Both the position numbers and the translations under genes were made by a program. DNA of 64,000 nucleotides from Agaribacillus aureus (lineage in GTDB: Bacteria; Bacteroidota; Bacteroidia; Cytophagales; Cyclobacteriaceae), in NCBI GenBank assembly GCA_030442055.1, contig JAUJEB010000001.1, positions 3,038,001-3,102,000 of the forward strand, in the 5' to 3' direction. Below, in pieces: positions 7,254-15,929 of this stretch (positions are counted from its first letter, which is position 1; each line of letters opens with the position of its first letter). The notes beneath the pieces were generated by a model that ran no database searches, was not told the origin of the DNA, and saw only the letters and a list, made by a program, of their open reading frames with translations.

Positions 7254-7589
7254 ATGGGTAAATATCATCTGGGAGAATTCGAAGAAATAGTAATGCTAAC
7301 GGTCGGTATTTTGGAAGGAAAGGCATATGGATTTGCCATCATAGAGGAGATTGAAAACAGATTAAATCGACCGGTAAGTATTGGGGCACTTCAAACTGTT
7401 TTGAAAAGGCTTGAACAAAAGGGCTATCTGGATTCCAAATTCGGAGAAGCTACGGCCATACGTGGAGGAAGAAGAAGAAGGTATTATCATCTGACCTCAG
7501 CGGGTATTGCAATTCTCGAGGAGACTAAGGAACAACGAATGAGTCTGTGGAATGCCCTTCCAAATTTGAGGCTTAACAAAACACTGTGA
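7254..7589 (+). CDS. PadR-family transcriptional regulator
   Basis: A 111-aa winged-helix protein. The start LGEFEEIVMLTVGILEGKAYG followed by IIEEIENR, the recognition region SIGALQTVLKRLEQKGYL, and the wing with GGRRRRYYHLTSAG are characteristic of PadR. It lies 65 bp upstream of the large FtsX-type permease, a pairing widespread in Cytophagales where PadR genes sit next to permeases carrying an N-terminal prefix domain. It probably represses its own promoter through the inverted repeat upstream. The effector is unknown. Confidence 0.9.
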   Translation: MGKYHLGEFEEIVMLTVGILEGKAYGFAIIEEIENRLNRPVSIGALQTVLKRLEQKGYLDSKFGEATAIRGGRRRRYYHLTSAGIAILEETKEQRMSLWNALPNLRLNKTL

Positions 7590-7654
7590 TTAAGTATTCC
7601 AATCAATTCTCAAACTATTAAATCATTCCTCCGGAACCACTAGAATCACAATTG

Positions 7655-10228
7655 ATGAATAAAATTCCATTAAAGGGACCTCTAAAGCTTTTAAGATTAT
7701 TCTGCAATCAAGACTATTTGGAAGAAATAGAAGGCGATCTGTTGGAGCGGTTTGAAAAAAGAATTACTCAAAATAAACCAGCCAAATGGTTGCTTTGGCT
7801 TGATGTATTAAAACTTTTAAGACCAAAGATTATAAAACCGGTCTTTGGCAGACGAAAATTAAAGCAAAATAACATGCTAACGCACAATATTGTAGTTTCA
7901 TTTAGAAGTTTCAAACGTCATAAAATTTCATTCTTCATCAATTATTTAGGACTAGTTGGTGGGCTTGTCACAGTTCTCTTCATTTATTTGTGGGTAAACC
8001 ATGAATTAAGTGTCGACCGTTTTCACAACGATAGTGAACGCATTTACAGATTGGTTTCAGACAATGGAGGCAGCGCCACGTTGCTAAACACCTCCCCAAG
8101 GTTTGCCAGAGAGTTGGAGTCATCTATTCCTGAGATCGAATTTATTGTAAACAGTTCCTGGGGGACTCTTGAATCAAGTCTGATTGTAGAAGAAGAAGTG
8201 TATTCCACAGAAGGGGAATTTGCTACAGAAAGCTTCTTCGAATTATTCACCTACCCTCTTACACATGGTAATCCTGCTACCATATTCAATGAACCTAATG
8301 CGATAATACTCTCGGAAAAAACCGCTTTGAGACTCTTTAACAGTACAGATGTGGTTGGAAAAACATTGGAATGGCAATGGTATAGCCTCGAAGAGTCCGC
8401 AGTGGTAACCGGCGTATATAAAGATGTTCCCAACAACTCCTCAGCTCAATTTGATTATGTTTTGTCATTTAATGTTTTTGAAAGGCGATTTCGGGATCGA
8501 ATTGCCAGAGGAAATCGGGTCAGTCGCACTTTCATGAAATTAACAGATGGGGCCAGTGCTGAAACAGTAAATCAGAAAATTCACCAGCATACAAGAGCTA
8601 ATTATCCTGATTTTCATGGAGATCCGTATTTTGTTATCGAGTATGCCGATTACTATTTAAATAGTGAATATGAAAACGGTAAACCAATTGGAGGAAGAAT
8701 CGAGCTTATCAGGCTCTTTATCGTCATTGCTATTTTAATCCTGATTATCGCGTGCATCAATTTTATGAATTTATCCACCGCCAGGGCAGCCTTAAGAACA
8801 AAGGAAATAGGTGTAAGAAAAACAATGGGGGCATTGAGAAAGTCCCTCATATTCCAGTATCTCACAGAATCCTGTATGATAAGTTCTATAGCAGGTTTAA
8901 CGGCACTTGGCATTCTATTTTTAGTTTTTCCTCTGATTGAAAGACTTTTGGGACAGGCTATTCAACCAAGCCTGGACCATAAATCGATACTGGCTTTTCT
9001 AAGTATAATTTTCATAACAGGTTTGTTATCAGGCAGCTATCCGGCACTCTATCTTTCGAGATTCAACCCAATTCAGGTTCTGAAAGGTCCTTTTTTTGCT
9101 TCATCCGGAGATCAATGGCTAAGAAAAGGATTGGTTGTATTTCAGTTTGGTACTTCCTTGATATTAATTGTTGCTGTCTTAGTTATTTATCAACAAATGC
9201 AATTCATACAAACCAAGGACCTTGGCTACAAAAATGAATTTATCGTAAATTTTGAAACGAAGGGAATGAGTGGAGATAAACAGCAGGCATTTCTTTCGGA
9301 GGCCAGAAGAATACCCGGCGTTGTAAAGGCATCGGGAATCTCCCATGCCTTGTTCGGTGCACAAAAGTCGGGTGCAAATATCACCTGGGAGGGTAAAGAT
9401 CCGGAACAGGAAGTATGGTTTGAGTGGGGGAATATCGGGTATGACATGCTGGAATTGTTGGATATCGAGCTGCTGGAGGGCCGTTTCTTTTCAAAAGAAT
9501 TTGGTAATGAAACAACAAAAGTTGTTATCAACAAAGCAACCAAAAACCTGATTGGAATTGAAAGTCCCCTGGGAAGGAAGTTTTCCGTAGGTGAAAATGA
9601 CTACGAAATCATTGGGGTAACAGATGACTTCCATTTTCAATCGCTTCACGAACAGATTAAACCAACATTCTTTCTTTTAAATAATGGGTGGTCAATGAAA
9701 CTGGCCTTAAGAATTCAACCAAAACGAATAAATGAAACGTTACCTAAGATCCAAAACCTTTATTCCAAATTCAACCCGGGATTTCCCTTTGAATATACAT
9801 TTCACGATGATGATCAAAGTGAATTGTACACCACAGAAAAGAAAACTACGGTGCTTACCAAGTACGCGGCAGGTCTTGCCATTTTCATATCATGTCTTGG
9901 GCTTTTTGGTCTGGTAAGTTTCGTTACAGAAAGAAAGTCAAAGGAAATGGGAATAAGAAAGATACTTGGAGCATCTGGCGGTTCCATTGTCAGGGCTATT
10001 TCCAAAGACTTTGTAGTACCAATTTCTGTTGCGACCGTATTAGGGGTCGGAGCGTCTGCTTTGCTTATAAATAGGTGGCTGAACCAATTCGCTTACCGGG
10101 TTGATCTCAAGTGGTGGTTTTTTGCGAGTGCGATACTGCTTATGTTTTCAATTACAGCAATCACAACTGTTTCAAAAATAATCAAAGTGGTAATCGCGAA
10201 CCCAATAAACTCGCTTAGAGATGAGTAG
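7655..10228 (+). CDS. FtsX/MacB-type ABC transporter permease with N-terminal prefix domain
   Basis: About 857 aa from the ATG at 7655. Residues 1 to about 75 form a soluble prefix segment (LFCNQDYLEEIEGDLLERFE), the type found in permeases next to PadR genes. Then come TM1 (FFINYLGLVGGLVTVLFIYL), a MacB-type periplasmic domain, and a three-TM FtsX core whose signature is FMNLSTARAALRTKEIGVRK. The second half repeats the arrangement and ends with ERKSKEMGIRKILGASGGS and a final TM pair. No ATPase subunit is encoded nearby, so it would use one from elsewhere or work in signalling. Related proteins export peptides or lipoproteins, or drive envelope stress responses. Confidence 0.88.
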   Translation: MNKIPLKGPLKLLRLFCNQDYLEEIEGDLLERFEKRITQNKPAKWLLWLDVLKLLRPKIIKPVFGRRKLKQNNMLTHNIVVSFRSFKRHKISFFINYLGLVGGLVTVLFIYLWVNHELSVDRFHNDSERIYRLVSDNGGSATLLNTSPRFARELESSIPEIEFIVNSSWGTLESSLIVEEEVYSTEGEFATESFFELFTYPLTHGNPATIFNEPNAIILSEKTALRLFNSTDVVGKTLEWQWYSLEESAVVTGVYKDVPNNSSAQFDYVLSFNVFERRFRDRIARGNRVSRTFMKLTDGASAETVNQKIHQHTRANYPDFHGDPYFVIEYADYYLNSEYENGKPIGGRIELIRLFIVIAILILIIACINFMNLSTARAALRTKEIGVRKTMGALRKSLIFQYLTESCMISSIAGLTALGILFLVFPLIERLLGQAIQPSLDHKSILAFLSIIFITGLLSGSYPALYLSRFNPIQVLKGPFFASSGDQWLRKGLVVFQFGTSLILIVAVLVIYQQMQFIQTKDLGYKNEFIVNFETKGMSGDKQQAFLSEARRIPGVVKASGISHALFGAQKSGANITWEGKDPEQEVWFEWGNIGYDMLELLDIELLEGRFFSKEFGNETTKVVINKATKNLIGIESPLGRKFSVGENDYEIIGVTDDFHFQSLHEQIKPTFFLLNNGWSMKLALRIQPKRINETLPKIQNLYSKFNPGFPFEYTFHDDDQSELYTTEKKTTVLTKYAAGLAIFISCLGLFGLVSFVTERKSKEMGIRKILGASGGSIVRAISKDFVVPISVATVLGVGASALLINRWLNQFAYRVDLKWWFFASAILLMFSITAITTVSKIIKVVIANPINSLRDE

Positions 10229-10439
10229 TAATATGCTTTAAACGGCGTAATCCAAACAAGGACCAATATGAAAATTCAGGTCAATTTTGCTTTTAACATT
10301 GTCATCAAATTAACGTGAGAGTAGTGCAGAACGACCTATAATCTCAAAATTCCTTAAGATCGTCTTGAAAATTTTCGATAGAGGGAGTTTAAGACGACGA
10401 AACGGCCAATGTCTATATCTGCTAAATATGGACAAATTT

Positions 10440-10472
10440 GCTATAATTGTATGTATAACTAAGGATTATAGC
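10440..10472. promoter_or_regulatory. Inverted repeat in front of parD, candidate autoregulatory operator
   Basis: GCTATAAT at 10440-10447 and ATTATAGC at 10465-10472 are exact inverse repeats separated by 17 bp. The second arm ends one base before the parD start codon. ParD-type antitoxins bind such repeats over their own promoters. Only position and symmetry support this call. Confidence 0.4.
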
Positions 10473-10473
10473 C

Positions 10474-10701
10474 ATGAATATTAGTTTCACAGAAAAACAG
10501 GAAAAATATATAGCTTCTCAGGTTAAATCAGGTGATTTTCAAAATGCCAGTGAGGTTGTACGTGATGCTTTGAGGTTGCACGAAGTATACCGTAATAAAA
10601 TCATTGAAGAGCTACAGGCTGAAATTACAAAGGGCTGGGACGGGCCAACCAGCAAACGGCAAATCAAAGATATCATCAAAGACAAGCGCAAAGCCAGGTA
10701 A
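10474..10701 (+). CDS. parD: Antitoxin, ParD1/CopG-like (ribbon-helix-helix)
   Basis: A 75-aa type II antitoxin. The N-terminal strand-helix-helix MNISFTEKQEKYIASQVKSG followed by DFQNASEVVRDALRLHE is the ParD DNA-binding domain. The remaining charged tail would wrap the toxin. Its stop codon TAA directly abuts the ATG of the ParE-like gene, the usual coupling. The toxin gene is frameshifted, so this antitoxin may now be an orphan. Confidence 0.88.
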   Translation: MNISFTEKQEKYIASQVKSGDFQNASEVVRDALRLHEVYRNKIIEELQAEITKGWDGPTSKRQIKDIIKDKRKAR

Positions 10702-11020
10702 ATGCCCAAATTCAAAAGGTTCTATGAACTATCAGCCGAGGCCGACCAGGATATTGATGCAATATTTGACTATACAGAGATTGAATTTGGATTTGATCAG
10801 GCTGTAAAATACGTTTCGGAATTCGAGGATTTCTTTGAGCAACTACTACATAACGATGAACTTGGTAAGAAACGTGATGAGATCAAGGCCGGCCTGAGAA
10901 GTTTCCCAAAAAGCCGCACACATTATCTTTTATCGCATTCTGAGTGATCGAATAAGAATTGTAAGGGTTCTTCATGGCAGTCGTGATCTTCCTAAATTTC
11001 TGGATAAGTCTGACCAGTAA
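10702..11020 (+). pseudogene. parE: ParE-family toxin gene with a frameshift
   Basis: The first frame (10702-10947) gives ParE residues from YELSAEADQDIDAIFDYTE through KAGLRSFPKS, then runs into RTHYLLSHSE and a stop. In the next frame, from 10919 to the TAA at 11018, the conserved ParE end appears: HIIFYRILSDRIRIVRVLHG followed by SRDLPKFLDKSDQ. Removing one base between about 10908 and 10915 (an AAAAA run, then CC) joins the two frames into a full 105-residue protein. Either the toxin has been inactivated by a one-base insertion or the sequence has an error there. Members inhibit DNA gyrase or have other targets. Confidence 0.8.
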
Positions 11021-11313
11021 TTTAATTGGGTTAATTGATTTTCCTCTAAACCCGCTATCCGTTTTTACTATGTTTTTATAAGGCTTCAGGTGAAAGAAAA
11101 AGTATTAATGCAACATTGTTGCATATATTGATAATAGTTCCTATTGTTGCATAAATTCAAGGTGGTTTTCCATTTTAGTGAAAAGATACTTTTGAGTTAA
11201 GTGATTGGACCAGGCGCCTACAAAAGTTTTTTTGAAACGGTGGGCCTTTAAATCAAATAAGAGGACAATCCAATGATAGTAACGAGTTACCAACCGGTTA
11301 TGAGGGAATCACC
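11021..11313. other. Intergenic region holding a palindrome and a promoter-like element
   Basis: No gene is visible. It contains the 17-bp palindrome at 11108-11124 with an extra TGTTGCAT half-site at 11145-11152. A possible promoter has TTG at 11119-11121 and TATTGTTG at 11142-11149 with a 20-bp spacer (one mismatch to TAnnTTTG). From about 11280 onward the composition becomes richer in G and C, continuing into the DUF418 gene. Confidence 0.4.
11108..11124. promoter_or_regulatory. 17-bp palindrome, candidate operator, copy 2
   Basis: ATGCAACA-T-TGTTGCAT is a perfect palindrome with one central base. It is the same site as at 1098-1114. A third half-site (TGTTGCAT) follows at 11145-11152. 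As in copy 1, it overlaps a possible -33 element. Confidence 0.5.
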
Positions 11314-12531
11314 ATGTCAGGCATAAAGCCAACCGCTGGCTCAGAGCGACTGCAGGTGTTGGACGCGCTGCGGGGATTTGCGCTTTTTGGAATATTGCTT
11401 GCAAATCTTTACAGCTTCATGGGATACAACACCTATAGCCCTGAGGAGATCGTCGTGCTGCCGGTATTGGATCGCACGGTATTATTTTTCATTGACTGGT
11501 TTGTTGAAGGCAAGTTTTACGGGATCTTCTCCATCCTTTTTGGTGTCGGCTTTGCACTCCAGGCGGACCGCTTCCGTACCGCAGATTCGAATTTCTCTGC
11601 CTTTTGGTTCAGACGCATGATTGTACTTTGCTGCATCGGCTTGTTACACATGTATCTGGTCTGGAACGGAGACATCCTGACACTCTACAGCTTGCTGGGT
11701 ATGTTGTTGCCCTTGTTCCTGAATCTCTCTGACCGGACCCTGCTTCGCTGGATTGTAGTGTTGTTGCTGATCCCGTTACTCATTCATGGACTATTGTATT
11801 TGACACAAGAGGCTTCGTTCTGGGGATCAATGCGTCGCTTTTCGTCAGGCTTGAAAACGCAATGGGGATTTGCGGACCGATCGCTTCTGGAGATGCGAAC
11901 TTCTGATTCTGTGTTAGAGGTGTTCTCTGTTAACGTCTTGCAGGCGATACCACGACCGATGAGCTACTTGATGTCGGGTCGTTATTTCCAGGTACTGGGA
12001 CTGTTCCTCATTGGCTTGTTGCTCGCGCGGTACTGGTTGCCAAAAATCCGAAACAACGACATATCCGTACCAACCGGCGCCATTTGGATAGGCGTTATTG
12101 GTTTGATTGCTTCTCTTGGTTATGCTTTGATCAAAGGTGCGATTGGGACACCCTTCGCGTTGAGCGAGATAGGTCTCATTCAAGGTGTAATCTACCACGT
12201 TGGCTCCACGTGTTTGGCCCTGGGAATTTCCATGCTGTTGATTTATATCTGGGCATCTGGCCGGGCGAAGTTTATGTTCCGGAATCTCGCGCTTCTTGGA
12301 CGCATGGCATTGACGAACTACATATTTCAGAATGTGATGGCAGTGCTATTGTTTTTTGGCTACGGGTTTGCGTTGATGTGCGAAGTGCCTTTTGCATATA
12401 TTCCATTGATAGCGTTCGGAATTTTGGCAGCACAGTGGGCGTTTGGCCGTTTATGGCTCAGGCGATTCAAGCAAGGGCCGCTGGAATTTGTATGGCGCAA
12501 GCTGACCTATCGCCCTGCCAAACCGAAGTGA
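11314..12531 (+). CDS. DUF418 (YeiB-like) membrane protein, probably horizontally acquired
   Basis: A 405-aa polytopic membrane protein with the DUF418/YeiB start RLQVLDALRGFALFGILLAN and the segment FFIDWFVEGKFYGIFSILFG. Its DUF418 C-terminal region runs from LALLGRMALTNYIFQN to the end. About ten hydrophobic segments are visible. The family is related to acyltransferase-like membrane proteins, but no activity is established. Base composition is clearly richer in G and C than either flank, and codons such as CTG, GCG and CGC are common, unlike its neighbours. Together with the adjacent toxin-antitoxin remnant this suggests transfer from another lineage. Confidence 0.85.
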   Translation: MSGIKPTAGSERLQVLDALRGFALFGILLANLYSFMGYNTYSPEEIVVLPVLDRTVLFFIDWFVEGKFYGIFSILFGVGFALQADRFRTADSNFSAFWFRRMIVLCCIGLLHMYLVWNGDILTLYSLLGMLLPLFLNLSDRTLLRWIVVLLLIPLLIHGLLYLTQEASFWGSMRRFSSGLKTQWGFADRSLLEMRTSDSVLEVFSVNVLQAIPRPMSYLMSGRYFQVLGLFLIGLLLARYWLPKIRNNDISVPTGAIWIGVIGLIASLGYALIKGAIGTPFALSEIGLIQGVIYHVGSTCLALGISMLLIYIWASGRAKFMFRNLALLGRMALTNYIFQNVMAVLLFFGYGFALMCEVPFAYIPLIAFGILAAQWAFGRLWLRRFKQGPLEFVWRKLTYRPAKPK

Positions 12532-12659
12532 AATGCCTGCGCGTCGTATAACCAGCACATCAACACCAGGCGAAAGGCAGGCGGTGTGGACTCGAAAGTA
12601 GTTTATTCTTATTACTTCCGTTTTTTAAGACTATTCCGTCATTAAAATGAATTAAGTAT

Positions 12660-12690
12660 TCAGCCGCTCAACATCACATTAAGCGGCTGA
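12660..12690. terminator. Bidirectional hairpin terminator between convergent genes
   Basis: TCAGCCGCT at 12660-12668 pairs exactly with AGCGGCTGA at 12682-12690 around a 13-nt loop. A T-rich stretch (12697-12703) follows on the plus side. It lies between the convergent DUF418 and aldehyde dehydrogenase genes. Confidence 0.55.
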
Positions 12691-12711
12691 TACTACTATT
12701 TTTCATATTTC

Positions 12712-14106
12712 CTAGCTCAACTTTTTGATCAACTTCATTTGTCTGTCTGAATGACCATAATATTTGAGGTCCGACTCGAAGAAATTCGACTTGTCAAGTA
12801 TGGCCTTGAAATGTGAAAAGCATTCAAAACTATACTTCCCATGATAACGTCCCATTCCACTATTTCCGACACCACCAAATGGCAGGTTTGAGTTGTTGAT
12901 TTGCATCACCGCATCATTGATTCCCCCGCTGCCAAAAGGGATTTCGCTCAAAAATCTATCTTTAATTTTGTTGTTATTGGAAAATAGGTAAGCTGCCAGC
13001 GGCTTCTCAAAACTTTTGATGATTTCGAATGCTTCATCAATGGTCTCATATTCTACTACGGGAATGATCGGACCAAAAATCTCATCTCGCATTACATCAT
13101 CTTCGAGTGTCACGTTGTTGAGAACCGTGGGCTCAATAATTCGCTCTGATCGGTTTGCCTTTCCTCCGAAGTGAACCTTTTCCGGATCAATCAATGAAAC
13201 TACTCTATCAAAATTTCTCTCGTTAATGATTCTGACAAAGTTTTGATTTTCGACGGAATAGTTATGCTTTTTAATTTCATGCACTATTCTCTCAAGGACT
13301 TTGCTCTTTATGCTTTTATGAACCAAAACATAATCAGGAGCAAGACATAATTGACCTGAATTCAAGAATTTTGCCCAGATCATTCGCTTCACACCAACAT
13401 CAATTGAAGCATCTTTCGTAAATAAGGCAGGGTTTTTACCCCCCAGTTCCAATGTCACGTTGGTAAGGTTAGGAGCTGCTGCTTTGTTGACAATTTTACC
13501 CACTTGCGGACTTCCCGTGAAGAAAATCTTATCGAAGCGCTGCGCTAACAAAGCAGTGGTCTCAGGAATTCCTCCCTCTACCACATGCAGGTAGCTGGCA
13601 TCAAAATTCTCATTGATCAGCTTAGCCATTGCCCGGCTGGTTTCTGCCGCTAACTCACTTGGTTTTAGGATAGTGGTATTTCCTGCCACCATAGAGCCCA
13701 CCACCGGAACTAATGAAAGGTTGTATGGGAAGTTCCATGCACCTATCACCAAAGACACACCTAAAGGCTCAGGCACCAAATAGCTTTTGGCAGGCTGATT
13801 CATCAGGTTAGTTTTGACTTTACGATGTTTTACCCATCTTCTGGCATTTTTGATGGCGATATCCAATTCTTCATAAAGAGGAAAGATTTCCGTCAATTGG
13901 TTGTCGTATTTAGACTTCCCAAAGTCCTTGTAAATCGCTTCATGTAAGTCATCTTCATGTGTCTTGATCAGGTTCCTGAATTTCTTCAGTTGCTCAAGTC
14001 TAAACTCGACCGAGCGAGTGGTATTACTATTGAAATACTTTCTTTGATCTTCAACTAATTGCTGAACGTCCTGCTCAGAAGTTGTCTCCTTTATCAATGT
14101 ATTCAT
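12712..14106 (-). CDS. Aldehyde dehydrogenase, class 3-like
   Basis: A 464-aa NAD(P)+-dependent aldehyde dehydrogenase of the ALDH3 type, shorter than the 490-500 aa of ALDH1/2. Visible features are the Rossmann region VIGAWNFPYNL, the NAD-binding KPSELA, the FTGSPQVGK loop, the catalytic glutamate in LELGGKNPALF and the catalytic cysteine in NSGQLCLAPDYVLV. The C-terminal NLPFGGVGNSGMGRYHGKYSF motif is also present. It oxidises aldehydes to acids in the cytoplasm. It is the last gene of a minus-strand operon with a tautomerase and an SDR dehydrogenase, which suggests stepwise breakdown or detoxification of a small organic compound. Confidence 0.93.
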   Translation of the reverse strand: MNTLIKETTSEQDVQQLVEDQRKYFNSNTTRSVEFRLEQLKKFRNLIKTHEDDLHEAIYKDFGKSKYDNQLTEIFPLYEELDIAIKNARRWVKHRKVKTNLMNQPAKSYLVPEPLGVSLVIGAWNFPYNLSLVPVVGSMVAGNTTILKPSELAAETSRAMAKLINENFDASYLHVVEGGIPETTALLAQRFDKIFFTGSPQVGKIVNKAAAPNLTNVTLELGGKNPALFTKDASIDVGVKRMIWAKFLNSGQLCLAPDYVLVHKSIKSKVLERIVHEIKKHNYSVENQNFVRIINERNFDRVVSLIDPEKVHFGGKANRSERIIEPTVLNNVTLEDDVMRDEIFGPIIPVVEYETIDEAFEIIKSFEKPLAAYLFSNNNKIKDRFLSEIPFGSGGINDAVMQINNSNLPFGGVGNSGMGRYHGKYSFECFSHFKAILDKSNFFESDLKYYGHSDRQMKLIKKLS

Positions 14107-14136
14107 GATCTTTTGCTTTTAAGGTTTAAAGTGAGA

Positions 14137-14919
14137 TTAGTCTTTAATCTCTTGTTCTTTTCGGATTTTCCTGATGAGTTTTTTCTTAGGAATTAATGGA
14201 GCAAAAGAAAGTTCCAGTCTCTGTGAAAAAGGGATTCCGGAAATGATCTCCAACTCACCTTTCATCATAGCGTTATAACCGTCTATTGCAACATCTGCTG
14301 CGTTGGCTGGCTTTTTATAAATGGCTGTTTTCGCCATGCCTGAGTGTGCGCCGAATCCTGTCTGCGTTGCACCAGGCAACAAAGCAGTTACGGTAACATT
14401 CGATTTATCAAGTTCACCGGAAAGCGCATTACTGAAAGAGGTAACGAATGCTTTTGTGGCAAAATATACTGCTTGTAATGGTCCGGGGACCAGGCTAACA
14501 GTTGACGAAACGTTTAGGATTTTACCAGCATTTCGTTCAACAAAGTCAGGCAAGAAGTGACGGGTTAAGGCCGTTAGTGCAATAATATTTACCTGGATCA
14601 TCGCCAGATCCTGAGACCATTCCCTTTCGTGAAATTTTCCAACGCCTCCAAAACCAGCGTTATTGATCAAATAGTCAATTTCGATGTCATGACTCTTTAC
14701 CTCGTCATAGATCTCTTGCGTAGAAGACGCTTGAGCGAGGTTTTTGACGATAGTATAGACTTCAACGTCATACTTATCTTCCAATTCTTGCTTCAGGGTT
14801 TTCAGGCCTTCTGCATTTAAATCGACAGCGACAATGTCGCCTCCTGTTTGAGCGTGAACATTGGCAAACTCCCTACCAATTCCACCTGCGGCTCCTGTGA
14901 TTAAAGCTGTGTTTTTCAT
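14137..14919 (-). CDS. Short-chain dehydrogenase/reductase
   Basis: A 260-aa classical SDR. It has the cofactor motif TGAAGGIG at residues 8-15, the NNAGFGG motif, and the catalytic serine and YFATK (Tyr-Lys) pair. The Asp after the second strand (VAVDLN) suggests a preference for NAD(H). The C-terminal part with LLPGATQTGF and a basic end resembles DltE/YdfG-like SDRs. It lies 30 bp upstream of the aldehyde dehydrogenase in the same direction, so both probably act on the same substrate series: alcohol to aldehyde, then aldehyde to acid. Substrate unknown. Confidence 0.9.
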   Translation of the reverse strand: MKNTALITGAAGGIGREFANVHAQTGGDIVAVDLNAEGLKTLKQELEDKYDVEVYTIVKNLAQASSTQEIYDEVKSHDIEIDYLINNAGFGGVGKFHEREWSQDLAMIQVNIIALTALTRHFLPDFVERNAGKILNVSSTVSLVPGPLQAVYFATKAFVTSFSNALSGELDKSNVTVTALLPGATQTGFGAHSGMAKTAIYKKPANAADVAIDGYNAMMKGELEIISGIPFSQRLELSFAPLIPKKKLIRKIRKEQEIKD

Positions 14920-14956
14920 TTTTTATGTTTGTTAGAATAATTGATGATTTTATTTT

Positions 14957-15370
14957 TTACTTGTTATATACTTTTACATTATTTAGTTGATCCATAAAGA
15001 GAGGTGCTGTTCTCTCCTCTCCCGGCGGTGGCAGGATTTCTCCTCCTTGCCATACCGAGCTAGAATGGACGCCTAAGAATTGCAGCCCTATTTTCGTAGC
15101 TGGTTTATGCAATGTGTTAGCCACGGCCATGATGAGACCATGTTCCAGTCGGTCTATGATTTCCTGTGTTCGGTTGCCACCGGTTCTGATATTCCCCAAA
15201 AGCATTGCTTTTTTCCCTTGTTTCAGGTAATAGCCGGATAAGAACAAAATGGTGACAAAATTCGAAGGGGCACCTGTGATAGCGCAGTGCGTATCGGTTA
15301 ACGCCTTCACCAGTTTTTCTTTTTCTTCCTTTGCGTGTTTTGCTTTAGATAATATGAAATAAACAGGCAT
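14957..15370 (-). CDS. Tautomerase-superfamily protein resembling cis-3-chloroacrylic acid dehalogenase
   Basis: A 137-aa protein beginning MPVYFILS, so Pro-1 becomes the catalytic base after removal of Met. The spacing KALTDTHCAITGAPSNFV and the segment LLGNIRTGGNRTQEI recall the cis-CaaD group, where two nearby arginines bind the carboxylate. The C-terminal LGVHSSSVWQGGEILPPPGE segment also fits that group. It is nearly twice as long as 4-oxalocrotonate tautomerase, as expected for the fused type. Whether it dehalogenates, hydrates or isomerises is unknown. It lies between an unrecognised gene and the SDR/ALDH genes, with 37 bp to the next. Confidence 0.75.
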   Translation of the reverse strand: MPVYFILSKAKHAKEEKEKLVKALTDTHCAITGAPSNFVTILFLSGYYLKQGKKAMLLGNIRTGGNRTQEIIDRLEHGLIMAVANTLHKPATKIGLQFLGVHSSSVWQGGEILPPPGEERTAPLFMDQLNNVKVYNK

Positions 15371-15382
15371 GAGTCATTGATT

Positions 15383-15835
15383 TTAAAATGATGAATTGAA
15401 AGTGTAATACCCCTTTAGGGTTCGTGAGGAGAGCAGGTCAGCGCCCAACCGTAGAAAGTATTTTACTTTTCCCGGCATGGTTAAGTGTTTGCTATTCCTT
15501 TGGAGTAGCGCATTAAAAACCGGCGTATCCAACAAACTGATGATAAGCTGGTCTATCCTTTGTCCGGTTATTTGCAGCCAGTCTCTTGTACAGGCGGCAA
15601 ACATTTCCACCCTTTGATGTTGCTCAACATGCTCGTTGGATTCTATCGCCAGCATAGAAGGCTGCCCATTCTTATAGTCATGGAAGATGTTTTCTGCCGG
15701 AACCTGATTCCAAATGATCAAAAGGGAATCTGCACCTATATGCGTCCTGTAGTTTTGCCTGATCAAAGACTCCAGGCTCTTTATTTGCCTTTTGGAGAAT
15801 TGCCTTTCGCTAACGGTAATTAATATTTTTTTCAT
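15383..15835 (-). CDS. Hypothetical protein, possible tautomerase-fold relative
   Basis: A 150-aa soluble protein with no signal peptide or membrane segment. I do not recognise a family. The stretch VEMFAACTRDWLQITGQRID followed by QLIISLLD has the helix-strand rhythm of tautomerase-fold proteins (helix, TG, then a beta strand), and the gene lies 12 bp upstream of a true tautomerase. The N-terminal strand is KKILITVSER and lacks a Pro-1, so tautomerase chemistry is not expected. It may be a partner subunit. This relation is a guess from pattern and position. Confidence 0.6.
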   Translation of the reverse strand: MKKILITVSERQFSKRQIKSLESLIRQNYRTHIGADSLLIIWNQVPAENIFHDYKNGQPSMLAIESNEHVEQHQRVEMFAACTRDWLQITGQRIDQLIISLLDTPVFNALLQRNSKHLTMPGKVKYFLRLGADLLSSRTLKGYYTFNSSF

Positions 15836-15929
15836 GTTTCTTTGTTCTCTTTTGCAGCGATTGCTGCCTTGTTGAGAACAAAGTTGGGAAGGTTTGAAGA
15901 GGAAAAATTTACCCTATGGTAAAAAACGA

